In this document: positions 1 to 6,424 of the stretch, in pieces | How the letters are laid out: each line of letters begins with the position of its first letter | Position numbering within the stretch: the first letter of the stretch is position 1 | NCBI GenBank assembly: GCA_900543475.1 | Contig: UQRU01000059.1 | Coordinates: 1 to 11,274 of the forward strand | Reading direction: 5' to 3' | DNA from: an uncultured Eubacteriales bacterium | Lineage (GTDB): Bacteria > Bacillota > Clostridia > Christensenellales > CAG-138 | Length of the DNA stretch: 11,274 nt | Program-made: the position numbers and the translations under genes | The notes under the pieces: model-generated | What the model saw: the letters and a program-made list of their open reading frames with translations, nothing else | Database searches by the model: none | What the model was told of the DNA's origin: nothing

Positions 1-28
1 CCCAAGGGCCCCCGGGCCTGCCAAACAA

Positions 29-67
29 AAAAGCAGGGGCCGGAGGCAAAGCCTCGCCCCTGCTTTT
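29..67. terminator. Strong bidirectional intrinsic terminator hairpin
   Basis: A 12-bp perfect outer stem (29-40 with 56-67) encloses a 2-base bulge and a 5-bp inner stem (43-47 with 51-55) closed by an AAA loop. On the minus strand the stem runs into T6 plus GTTTGG, and on the plus strand it ends in TTTT. It is placed to stop the minus-strand transcription unit coming from 962 to 264, and could also stop a gene left of the window. Confidence 0.8.
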
Positions 68-263
68 CAGGGCGCTTCGCGCCCCGCCGCCGCCCCCGCG
101 CACCCCAACGCCTTCCCCCTCCCCCACGCCGGCGCACCTCCGGCGGCCCTATGGCGGTTGCCCATGGGAAGCAGGGGGATGGGACGGACCCGGGGGTGCT
201 TTCCCCCAACGCCAAAAGGCAGCAAAAAAGGAAGCGGTCAAACCGCCCCCAGATCCTTTGCCT
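68..263. other. Non-coding GC-rich spacer with small hairpins
   Basis: I see no coding sequence here: the reading frames have no ribosome-binding site and look like low-complexity proline/glycine translations. Small perfect hairpins occur at 70-84 (GGGCGC, loop TTC, GCGCCC), at 127-145 (CGCCGG with CCGGCG) and near 193-208 (a G5 tract facing a C5 tract). The stretch 205-230 resembles sequences at about 2069-2099 and 2440-2468, suggesting a dispersed intergenic repeat. Confidence 0.5.
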
Positions 264-264
264 T
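234..264 (-). repeat. 3'-tail repeat, copy 1 (31 bp, hairpin)
   Basis: This 31-bp sequence matches 622-652 with one mismatch. It lies at the stop codon and 3' flank of the small membrane gene at 264-584. On the minus strand it ends in the perfect hairpin GCGGT-TTG-ACCGC (234-246). The duplication that produced the two paralogs therefore carried the 3' flank with it. The hairpin has no good T-tract, so it may stabilise the mRNA end rather than terminate transcription. Confidence 0.75.
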
Positions 265-584
265 TAATATGGGGCCGTGAAGTATGTCGTGAAGTATGTA
301 ATATAGAAAAGAACGACGATCGCCAGCTGGGCAAGGGGGATCGAAACCAGCATACCCTTCCTTATCGGGTCATCCTTCTTGTGATAAAAATGGATAAACA
401 GGCAGGTGTAATATACAGCGATTGCCATCACCGTCGATATGCCGCCATACAGAATTCTTTGCTGTATGCCGGGAGGCAATAGCGATTTCCACCGGACAAA
501 GTGATACCCGCTTTTACTCATTCCAAAGTATAATAGTAAGGGCGCGTCAATGAGCATGTGCTGCTTAAAGGTACGTTTCCCCAT
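264..584 (-). CDS. Small membrane protein of unknown function, tandem paralog B
   Basis: A 106-residue protein that I do not recognise. I choose the ATG at 584 rather than the upstream ATG at 629, because AAAAGGAGC lies just 5' of it and because the protein then begins like its paralog. It has a short hydrophobic N-terminal stretch (about 10-21) and two clear membrane segments (about 45-67 and 77-100). The intervening motif FIHFYHKKDDP is charged and probably forms a loop. About half of the residues match the product of 651-962, including KRT-KQ near the N-terminus, YYTCLFIH, DDP and FYITYF, so the two arose by duplication. It is the last gene of a probable minus-strand operon. Immunity to, or export of, the secreted protein encoded at 993-1673 is conceivable but speculative. 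Confidence 0.7.
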   Translation of the reverse strand: MGKRTFKQHMLIDAPLLLYFGMSKSGYHFVRWKSLLPPGIQQRILYGGISTVMAIAVYYTCLFIHFYHKKDDPIRKGMLVSIPLAQLAIVVLFYITYFTTYFTAPY

Positions 585-621
585 TTCCTTGCTCCTTTTA
601 CCCTGGGCACATGTTACAGCG

Positions 622-652
622 GCGGTCAAGCCGCCCCCAGATCCTTTGCCTT
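622..652 (-). repeat. 3'-tail repeat, copy 2 (31 bp, hairpin)
   Basis: The second copy of the 31-bp 3'-tail repeat, with one mismatch to 234-264, lies directly after the stop codon of the small membrane gene at 651-962. Here the hairpin reads GGCGG-CTTGA-CCGCC on the minus strand. The change inside the stem region moves the pairing register, but a 5-bp stem is kept, which hints that the fold matters. Confidence 0.7.
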
Positions 653-962
653 AATACGGACGCACAAAATAGGTTATATAGAAAAAGAAGAAGATAAGCA
701 ACTGGGCAACGGGGATCTTGGCCAGCATATGCTTCGCCGTCGGGTCATCCTTGCGATAAACATGGATAAATAGGCAGGTGTAATACACAACCGTCGCCAA
801 CACCCCAGACGCCCCGCCCACCAGCACAAATATTTGCGCAGAACTGGGGAGCAGCTCTTTCCAAGAAGGAAAGCCCCAGCCGCTAAATTGGATGCCAAAG
901 TATAATAGAACGGGTGCGATGACGAGCATATTTTGTTTAAGCGTGCGTTTATCTAAGCGCAT
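651..962 (-). CDS. Small membrane protein of unknown function, tandem paralog A
   Basis: A 103-residue protein, unrecognised. The ATG at 962 has AAAAAGGAGC a few bases upstream, so the start is well supported. An N-terminal hydrophobic stretch (about 12-24) and two membrane segments (about 45-68 and 79-100) are joined by a charged turn, YRKDDP (69-74). It is about half identical to the product of 264-584, including KRTLKQ, ML--AP-LLYFG, YYTCLFIH and FYITYF, and nucleotide matches extend into the ribosome-binding site and 3' flank. It lies 30 bases downstream of the secreted-protein gene on the same strand, so co-transcription is likely. Base composition is less GC-rich than the right half of the window. 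Function is unknown; a membrane partner or immunity role is only a guess from gene order. Confidence 0.75.
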   Translation of the reverse strand: MRLDKRTLKQNMLVIAPVLLYFGIQFSGWGFPSWKELLPSSAQIFVLVGGASGVLATVVYYTCLFIHVYRKDDPTAKHMLAKIPVAQLLIFFFFYITYFVRPY

Positions 963-992
963 TCCCTTTGCTCCTTTTTCGTCAGGGTTACA

Positions 993-1673
993 TTATACAC
1001 CAATAGTTTGATAATAATCACGCGTCGTTCCAATATAATGGTTTTCGGAATCGTAAGACTCTATAACAAGGTGATGACAATGACAATAATATTGATTATC
1101 ATATACCGTCCGTACTTCGTTCACTGTAGTGGTTACAATCATTTTTGAAGGAGAATTGGCTCCAACTAATGCAACGATTATACTAGCAAATGCAAAAAGT
1201 CCCGCCCCAGGTATCCCGGAGGTAGCAAGTAGCCCTAGCACATACGAAATCCCAGCATCTCGTATATTATCTATTTGGGTTCGCGTAAAAGTTTGCGTAA
1301 TGGGGGTATACGGATAATGTTGAAACTGTGAGCCGGTTATTTCGCTTCCCCGAGTTTGAATATCATCATCATGGGGGATAGGACTAATTTCCTGCATATT
1401 AGTTTGGGTTGCTAAGGAATAAAACAATTCATAATCAAAAGATTCTGTTTGAGTGACAGTCTGCGAAATATTTCCCTCTGTGATAACAATTGTTGCCGAA
1501 CCATCCGGGAAAATTTCTCGCGTAATGGTGATTTCATCTATGGTCACCGTTTCAATAACCACATTGCCCTCAATTGTATACTCTACATCAAATTCATTAT
1601 CGTTAACAGCAAAGACAACCGAACATTGAAATATTACGATTATGCTTAAAATTACCGCAATTGTTTTCCGCAT
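993..1673 (-). CDS. Secreted protein with glycine-rich hydrophobic segment, unknown function
   Basis: A 226-residue exported protein of no family that I recognise. The start at 1673 is supported by AAAGGAG with an A-rich spacer. Residues 1-22 form a classic signal peptide (MRKT, a hydrophobic core, cleavage probably after VVFA). Residues 25-80 are acidic and rich in alternating T, V, I and E, suggesting beta strands. Residues 141-171 form a long hydrophobic stretch with spaced small residues (GLLATSGIPGAGLFAFAS), like a glycine zipper. The C-terminal part (177-226) is strand-like and carries a Cys/His cluster, CHCHH (197-201). The gene is AT-rich compared with the 4-11 kb part, consistent with horizontal acquisition. 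It probably heads the operon with the two small membrane proteins. A pore-forming or bacteriocin-like role fits the layout but is not shown; a cell-surface protein is equally possible. Confidence 0.75.
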   Translation of the reverse strand: MRKTIAVILSIIVIFQCSVVFAVNDNEFDVEYTIEGNVVIETVTIDEITITREIFPDGSATIVITEGNISQTVTQTESFDYELFYSLATQTNMQEISPIPHDDDIQTRGSEITGSQFQHYPYTPITQTFTRTQIDNIRDAGISYVLGLLATSGIPGAGLFAFASIIVALVGANSPSKMIVTTTVNEVRTVYDNQYYCHCHHLVIESYDSENHYIGTTRDYYQTIGV

Positions 1674-2266
1674 TTTTATTTTCTCCTTTCATTTTTATGT
1701 TTATCCTGCGTGGTAGAAAAAATAAAAATCGGTTGCTTAGCACACGGGAGCTCGCCTCCTTTCCTTTGGTTTACAATGGTATACGCTTTAATCTAATACT
1801 ACAGAAACAAATAGGTGAATCATTCCGCATATTCAAGATAAGAACTGATTGTTTTATATTCCCTTTTTTATAAATTACCATTTTTAGAATAAAACTACAA
1901 GGTGCTTTTTTAGTGTTCACAATTTGTTCAATCGCCGGAAAGTATGGCTAACTTTTTGTATACGGAATAAGAAAATGCCGGCGTGTTCCTTTGGGATATG
2001 GATTTTGTTTTTGCACGTCAACCGATCTATTCGAATGAAAACAGATGAAAATTCGCTGTATTTGGGCCCTTTCCACCGCCGCAAACCGCCAGCCGAAAAC
2101 GCGAGCCTTCACGCCTGCCGGGCCCACGACAACCACCTTCCCCCTTTGGCAGCGTTCGTCCGGCGGCAATGCGGCGGCTTCCGCCGCGCTGCCTTGCGGT
2201 GGGCCGGTGCGCCGGGGCGGCGGCGCCGCGGGGGCGTGGGCCCCCGGCGGGGCCCCCGCCCGGGCA

Positions 2267-2428
<162 letters not shown>

Positions 2429-2464
2429 TCTCCCATCGCTTCCACCGCCGCCAAAAAGGCAGCG

Positions 2465-2497
2465 AAAAGCCCGGCCCCACGCTCTATGGGGCCGGGC
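2465..2497 (-). terminator. Likely terminator downstream of the DUF6465-like gene
   Basis: A perfect 11-bp stem (2469-2479 with 2487-2497) has a 7-base loop. On the minus strand it is followed directly by TTTT (2468-2465), then CGCTGCCTTTTTGG. It would stop minus-strand transcription from 3031, although it lies about 210 bases beyond that stop codon. On the plus strand no T-tract follows. Confidence 0.55.
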
Positions 2498-2530
2498 ACA
2501 CCAATCCATGGTAGGAAGGGGCGCGGCAAC

Positions 2531-2615
2531 GATCCCGCCCCCTGGGGCAAAGCCGCTGCCCATGCCCTACGGGCAGCGGCGGCACAGCCCGCCTGCCGCG
2601 GGCCGCTGCCCCAGG
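2531..2615. repeat. Nested inverted repeats (large imperfect stem-loop)
   Basis: CCTGGGGCA (2531-2539) is complementary to TGCCCCAGG (2607-2615). Inside it lies a perfect 10-bp hairpin (2552-2561 with 2571-2580) and a GCCCGC...GCGGGC type element near 2587-2603. Together they could form a branched structure. No coding role is visible. Confidence 0.5.
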
Positions 2616-2650
2616 GCAACCCCACCCGCTGTTGCGCGACTATCGCCGCC

Positions 2651-2708
2651 CGCGTAGGGCCGCCGCCCGCGTAGGGCCGCCGTGCGCGTAGGGCCGCCGT
2701 GCGCGTAG
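2651..2708. repeat. 17-bp tandem repeat, about 3.4 copies
   Basis: Three consecutive 17-bp units, CGCGTAGGGCCGCCGYS, start at 2651, 2668 and 2685 and are followed by a partial unit, CGCGTAG (2702-2708). Units 2 and 3 are identical; unit 1 differs at its last two bases. The array ends 2 bases before the stop codon of the DUF6465-like gene, so it is in that gene's 3' untranslated region. The 11-mer TAGGGCCGCCG also occurs on the minus strand at 141-151. Confidence 0.85.
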
Positions 2709-2710
2709 CA

Positions 2711-3031
2711 CTAGAGGTCGATGCTGTCGCTGGTTTTGTCGTTGATGGTATAGTAGGCTTTGCCGTCCTCGGGCTTGACGTATACGTTCAGGTCCCGGAT
2801 GGCGGAAGCCCGGTGGCCCTGGGCCACATAAGCGGCCTTCACCTGCTCCAGCAGGGAATCCACCTCCCACTCCATGCCGCCGAACTGGATAAAGACCTTC
2901 TGGGTCTTTTGGACGGGGGCCTTGGGGGCGCGGGGTTTTTTGGCGGGGGCTTTCTGATCCTTTTTGGTTTCTTTCACAGGCGCCTTTGCCGTTTCCAGCA
3001 CGGGGGCGGTTGTTTCTAAGGTTTTAGGCAT
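2711..3031 (-). CDS. DUF6465-family small basic protein
   Basis: A 106-residue protein. The start at 3031 is preceded by AAGGAG with suitable spacing. Residues 1-44 are low-complexity and very rich in Lys, Ala and Pro (KAPAKKPRAPKAP at 27-39), resembling a histone-H1-like disordered tail. Residues 45-106 form a compact domain beginning KVFIQFGGMEWEVDSL and containing DLNVYVKPEDGKAYYTIND (80-98), the pattern I associate with DUF6465 proteins of Clostridia. Function is unknown. The basic tail suggests contact with nucleic acid or another acidic polymer, which is inference only. It has its own sigma-A type promoter (3082-3110) although it follows dapF on the same strand. Confidence 0.8.
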   Translation of the reverse strand: MPKTLETTAPVLETAKAPVKETKKDQKAPAKKPRAPKAPVQKTQKVFIQFGGMEWEVDSLLEQVKAAYVAQGHRASAIRDLNVYVKPEDGKAYYTINDKTSDSIDL

Positions 3032-3081
3032 GGTTGATTCACTCCTTGTTTTGGACGATGCCGTAATTTTATTGCTGGTAT

Positions 3082-3110
3082 ATTTTACACTGTCTCCTAT
3101 CCAAAAGCAA
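3082..3110 (-). promoter_or_regulatory. Sigma-A type promoter of the DUF6465-like gene
   Basis: On the minus strand, TTGCTT (3105-3110) and TAAAAT (3082-3087) are separated by exactly 17 bases, close to the TTGACA/TATAAT consensus. It lies about 50 bases upstream of the start codon, in the spacer between dapF and the DUF6465-like gene. Confidence 0.65.
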
Positions 3111-3190
3111 GGGGAGGTGCCGTCGAACTTTGGAAAAAGCCGTCTTTCTAGGTCTTTTGCCCGAAAAACAAGGGAAGGGATGTTGGAAAA

Positions 3191-4027
3191 TTACGCAATG
3201 GAACCGGTGAAGCTATACGCGGCGGGGCCGGCCATATAGATGTTCCCATCCTCCGCCCAGCGTATGGCCAGGCTGCCCAGGGCCAGGCGCACCTGGACGT
3301 TGCGGCGGGTAAAGCCGGCAACGGCGGCGCATACGGCGGCGGCGCAGGAGCCGGTGCCGCAGGCCAGGGTACGGCCGCAGCCCCGTTCCCAGGTGCGCAC
3401 CTCCAGGGTATTTTCGTCCAGCACCCGGGTGAAGTTCACGTTGGTCCGCTTGGGGAACAGGGGATGGGTTTCCAGGGCGGGGCCATAGCGCAGCAGCTCC
3501 TCTTCCGAAAGGGCTTCCTCCAGGAAAAGCACCAGGTGTGGCACGCCGGTATTAACGGCGCTGCAAGGGAAGCTGCGGCCCAGGGCCTCTATGGCCGACA
3601 AACGGCAATCCCCCTCCCCGCCCAGCATGGGGATCTGGGGCCGGGCAAAGGCAGGGGTCCCCATGGAGATCTCCACGGCGGAGACCTGGCCGTCGGTCAG
3701 GGTAAGGCTGGCTTCCTTGATCCCGGCGTCGGTTTCGATGGGGAAGCGGGTGGCGGTTTGGATCTTATGGTCGTAGACATAGCGGGCAAAGCAGCGGATG
3801 CCGTTGCCGCACATATCCGCCAGGCTGCCGTCGCTGTTGTATAGGCGCATTCGCACCGGGGCCTGTTCCCCCCGGCGGATGAACATCAGGCCGTCCCCGC
3901 CGATGCCGGTACGGCGGTGGCAAAGCTGTTGGGCCAGGCTGGGGCATTGGTCCTCCGGCAGGGCGGCGTCCAAGTCTTCCACCAGGATAAAGTCGTTGCC
4001 CAGGCCATGCATTTTGGTAAACTCCAC
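3191..4027 (-). CDS. dapF: Diaminopimelate epimerase
   Basis: DapF converts LL-diaminopimelate to the meso form, the direct precursor of lysine and of the peptidoglycan cross-linking residue. It is a cytosolic, cofactor-independent two-cysteine enzyme. The sequence begins EFTKMHGLGNDF. Both active-site regions are present: ADMCGNGIRCFARY with Cys73 and RTLACGTGSCAA with Cys223, plus NTGVPHLVLF. I choose GTG at 4027 over ATG at 4045. The sequence GGAGGAGG overlaps that ATG and sits about 8 bases before the GTG, and the GTG start places Asn11 and Cys73 at the numbering known from the Haemophilus enzyme. The 278-residue length is normal for the family. It is divergent from the lipid kinase and has its own promoter. 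Confidence 0.95.
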   Translation of the reverse strand: MEFTKMHGLGNDFILVEDLDAALPEDQCPSLAQQLCHRRTGIGGDGLMFIRRGEQAPVRMRLYNSDGSLADMCGNGIRCFARYVYDHKIQTATRFPIETDAGIKEASLTLTDGQVSAVEISMGTPAFARPQIPMLGGEGDCRLSAIEALGRSFPCSAVNTGVPHLVLFLEEALSEEELLRYGPALETHPLFPKRTNVNFTRVLDENTLEVRTWERGCGRTLACGTGSCAAAVCAAVAGFTRRNVQVRLALGSLAIRWAEDGNIYMAGPAAYSFTGSIA

Positions 4028-4054
4028 GGGATCAGCCTCCTCCATGCGGTTTTT

Positions 4055-4072
4055 CCCAGGGCAGGCCCTGGG
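4055..4072 (-). promoter_or_regulatory. Hairpin in the dapF 5' leader
   Basis: CCCAGGG (4055-4061) and CCCTGGG (4066-4072) form a perfect 7-bp stem with a 4-base loop. It lies between the predicted promoter and the ribosome-binding site of dapF, followed by an A5 tract on the minus strand. It could influence mRNA stability or translation; it does not look like a lysine riboswitch, which is far longer. Confidence 0.4.
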
Positions 4073-4083
4073 TGTATGGGTTT

Positions 4084-4112
4084 ATTATACAGGAATATGG
4101 ACGCCAATGCAA
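4084..4112 (-). promoter_or_regulatory. Sigma-A type promoter of dapF
   Basis: On the minus strand, TTGCAT (4107-4112) and a perfect TATAAT (4084-4089) are separated by 17 bases. The predicted transcription start lies near 4077, giving a leader of about 50 bases before the GTG at 4027. It is the best-matching promoter in the window. Confidence 0.75.
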
Positions 4113-4142
4113 AATATCACAGCTTGTTCACGGAAAGGCGGC

Positions 4143-4171
4143 TGTACAATTGGCGGTTTTTCGATTATGAT
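4143..4171 (+). promoter_or_regulatory. Possible promoter of the lipid kinase operon
   Basis: TGTACA (4143-4148) and TATGAT (4166-4171) are 17 bases apart on the plus strand, about 65 bases before the kinase start. The -35 match is only four of six. Its position back to back with the dapF promoter is sensible for divergent units. Confidence 0.4.
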
Positions 4172-4235
4172 AGGAAAAGGATTATCTTGGGGTTTCAGGG
4201 TCTGTTGGGCGCTGGGGCTATAGAGGTATGGTAGG

Positions 4236-5114
4236 ATGGAGCGACTGTTTTTTATTTTGAACCCCGTGGCCGGCACAGGCCGCGGTGCAAAGTACTTTCC
4301 CCAGCTGCGGGCAATATTGGACGCCAAGGGCGTGGATTACGGCTATGCCCGGTCCGAGCATCCCGGCCACGCGGTGGAATTGACCCGGCAGGCGGTAGCC
4401 GCTGGGGAAAAGCGGATCATCGCCGTGGGGGGAGATGGTACGGTAAACGAAGTGGCCTCCGCCCTGTATGGTACCGGGGTGGTAATGGGAATCCTTCCCT
4501 TAGGGACAGGCAATGATCTGGCCAGGACCCTGGGGCTGCCCACGGAACCCTTGGAGGCCCTGGACGTGGTGCTCAATGGCCAAGTCCGGCCCATGGACGC
4601 AGGCATGGCCAACGATTGCTTTTTCATCAACGCGGCAGGCTATGGGTTTGACGTGGACGTGTTGCAGCGGGTGGAAAAGTATAAAAAGCGGCTCAACGGC
4701 ATGTTGCCATATCTATTGGGCATTGCAGAGGCGTTATTCCATCTCAGGCGGCTAAAGCTGACCCTGCGGCGGCCGGAGGGGATCACGGAGACCACGGGTT
4801 TCATCCTGGTGGCAGGCAACGGCCAATATTTAGGGGGCGGCATGAACGCCACCCCCCAAGCGGACCCCTTTGACGGGCTGCTGGACGTATGTTTGGTAAA
4901 GGATATGCCCTTTTATAAATTTCTGCCTGCCATTGTGCGTTTTGTAAAGGGCGCCCATTTGGATCTGGCGGAGGTGGATTATTTCAAGGTACAGGAGCTG
5001 GAGCTTTCCTGCCCGGCAGGCGGGCCAGTGGATCTGGATGGGGAGCTCAAAAGCCAGCCGCCGGTTATTTTCCGGGTATTGCCGGGTGCGATTCCGGTGC
5101 TGCTCCGGGGTTGA
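4236..5114 (+). CDS. Diacylglycerol kinase family lipid kinase (DagK/YegS-like)
   Basis: A probable ATP-dependent lipid kinase, most likely phosphorylating diacylglycerol to phosphatidic acid so that it is recycled into phospholipid synthesis; substrate assignment comes from the family. Motifs in order: FILNPVAGTG (6-15), the nucleotide-binding VGGDGTVNEV (64-73), LPLGTGNDLAR (87-97), NAAGYGFDVDV (132-142), GGGMNATPQADPFDG (200-214) and the C-terminal DLDGE (266-270), which carries the family's catalytic acidic residue. The 292-residue length is typical. The start at 4236 has GAGG 9 bases upstream, a modest site. It heads a plus-strand unit; the next gene begins 27 bases downstream. It was not given dagK or dgkB because the specific substrate is not shown. 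Confidence 0.92.
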   Translation: MERLFFILNPVAGTGRGAKYFPQLRAILDAKGVDYGYARSEHPGHAVELTRQAVAAGEKRIIAVGGDGTVNEVASALYGTGVVMGILPLGTGNDLARTLGLPTEPLEALDVVLNGQVRPMDAGMANDCFFINAAGYGFDVDVLQRVEKYKKRLNGMLPYLLGIAEALFHLRRLKLTLRRPEGITETTGFILVAGNGQYLGGGMNATPQADPFDGLLDVCLVKDMPFYKFLPAIVRFVKGAHLDLAEVDYFKVQELELSCPAGGPVDLDGELKSQPPVIFRVLPGAIPVLLRG

Positions 5115-5141
5115 CCCTCTGCTGGCCACCAGGGAGGAACT

Positions 5142-6257
5142 ATGCGCAAGCGACGCTTTATTGTACGCAAAAAGGGCTCGGCCTTGCTGCGGATCTGCCT
5201 GATCCTAGGGATATTGCTGGTGCTGGCAGGGGCTGGCTACGGCATATTTGCCCTGACGGGCAGCCAGGAGCAGAGCCAAGGCTTAGAGCAGCTGCCCTTT
5301 ACGGCGGATACGAATTATGTATTTACAGGCAGCGGGTTCCTATATATGTATGGGGACCGGCTCACCTACGACGACCTGCTGGATGCGAAAAAAGACGCCT
5401 CCTACCAGGTGAGCACCGGGTCGGTGCAGTTGGCGGCATCCCCCACCCTATCCGTATTGTATCATGATACGGCGGTGCAGATCCTGGGCGCGGCGGAATC
5501 CTTGACCTTTACCCAGCAGGTGGAGCAGGTGGCCTGCGGGGTAAACCACGTGGCGGTGCTGCTGCGGGGGGAAGGCCAGGCCATGTCCCTGCAGGTGTAT
5601 GACAAGGCCGGGACCCAGACGGATCAAATGGATTTTCCGGATGGGGAATTGATGGATTTTGGCTTTGCCCAGACCCAGGACGATACCCTATGGACCCTGG
5701 AGATGGCTCCGGCGGGCTCCCTACCCCTTTCCACCCTGACCACCTACAACCTGGCCACCAACCACACCACCGGGGTCATGACCATCCAGGGCCAGCTGGT
5801 GGATCAGGTATGGTTCACGCAAAACAGCATTTTCTTCAGCTGCACCAACAACCTGATCCGCTTCACCCGCACGGGGAATACGGAAGCCTACCGGTTGCTG
5901 GTTTACGGCTGGGAGCTATGCGATGTATCCACCGCCGGTTCCACCCCCCTGTTCCTGTACCGGGAGCGGGGCGCTGCCGGGGCCAGCGGCACGGTAAAGA
6001 TCTATGCCCTGCCGGAAGGGGAAACGGCCAGCGCCACGGTGAGCGCGGTGCAGCTGCCTGCCGGCACCCTGGGGGCGTTCCTGGCAGGGGGCAACCTATA
6101 TGCCTGCACCCAGGATACCCTGTATGTGTATTCCTCCACAGGCAAGCAAACCAATGCGGTGGCCCTGCCCCGTACGGTGGACCGGGCCCAGAAGCTTTCG
6201 GAGACCCATCTGCTGCTTACCGGCGGCAACGGCCTATATGTGGCAGCCCTGCGATAA
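5142..6257 (+). CDS. Membrane-anchored propeller-like protein (DUF5711-like)
   Basis: A 371-residue protein with a basic N-terminus (MRKRRFIVRKK), one membrane segment (about 16-38) and a large extracytoplasmic domain. That domain shows repeated short beta-strand units, each ending in a turn with N, D or G: NHVAVLL (135-141), DDTLWTLEM (180-188), NSIFFSCTNNLIRFTRTGN (228-246), GTVKIYALPEGE (283-294), NLYACTQDTLYVYSSTGK (318-335) and NGLYVAAL (363-370). This suggests an incomplete or degenerate beta-propeller. Architecture, length and the CvpA neighbour match what I recall of DUF5711 proteins of Clostridia, but I cannot confirm this without a profile search. GGGAGGA precedes the ATG. A role at the cell envelope is likely, with no catalytic motif visible. 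Confidence 0.75.
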   Translation: MRKRRFIVRKKGSALLRICLILGILLVLAGAGYGIFALTGSQEQSQGLEQLPFTADTNYVFTGSGFLYMYGDRLTYDDLLDAKKDASYQVSTGSVQLAASPTLSVLYHDTAVQILGAAESLTFTQQVEQVACGVNHVAVLLRGEGQAMSLQVYDKAGTQTDQMDFPDGELMDFGFAQTQDDTLWTLEMAPAGSLPLSTLTTYNLATNHTTGVMTIQGQLVDQVWFTQNSIFFSCTNNLIRFTRTGNTEAYRLLVYGWELCDVSTAGSTPLFLYRERGAAGASGTVKIYALPEGETASATVSAVQLPAGTLGAFLAGGNLYACTQDTLYVYSSTGKQTNAVALPRTVDRAQKLSETHLLLTGGNGLYVAALR

Positions 6258-6346
6258 GGCGGGCGGCCAAGGGTTTGCTCCCCTCCTGCGTCCCTGGGCG
6301 GGTCCCGGCCGCCAGGGGCTGCCCTGGGGAAGCGTAGGGGCAAACA

Positions 6347-6361
6347 GGGGCGCAACGCCCC
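6347..6361. repeat. Small GC hairpin between the propeller gene and cvpA
   Basis: GGGGCG and CGCCCC pair perfectly around a CAA loop. It lies in a 167-base spacer (6258-6424) that otherwise has no gene or clear promoter. It has no T-tract, so termination is not expected; it may be a processing or stability element. Confidence 0.45.
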
Positions 6362-6424
6362 ATACCCACCATGGATTTTATCCGGCCTATTCCCCGGGAA
6401 ATAGCTGGAAAAGGAGGCGCGTTT

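Noticed and set aside
1737..1762. Ribosome-binding site AAAGGAGG with a GTG start on the minus strand, upstream of the secreted-protein gene
   Set aside because: The frame reads GTG TGC TAA and stops after two codons, so there is no leader peptide. The AAAGGAGG can pair with the adjacent GCTCC and may just be part of the leader.
1800..1920. Candidate promoters for the secreted-protein gene on the minus strand (for example TTGTAG-17-TAATTT, TTGAAT-17-TATTTG)
   Set aside because: Each matches the -10 consensus poorly, and AT-rich DNA yields many such pairs by chance.
2651..2708. CRISPR-like array
   Set aside because: The 17-bp units are directly adjacent with no spacers, and no cas gene is present. 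It is a simple tandem repeat.
4055..4072. Lysine riboswitch in front of dapF
   Set aside because: The leader is only about 50 bases with a single short hairpin, whereas the lysine riboswitch is about 170 bases or more with a five-helix junction.
6371..6424. Longer start for the CvpA-family protein
   Set aside because: The 18 added residues are hydrophilic and lack a ribosome-binding site, while AAAAGGAGG fits the ATG at 6425 and gives the canonical CvpA N-terminus.
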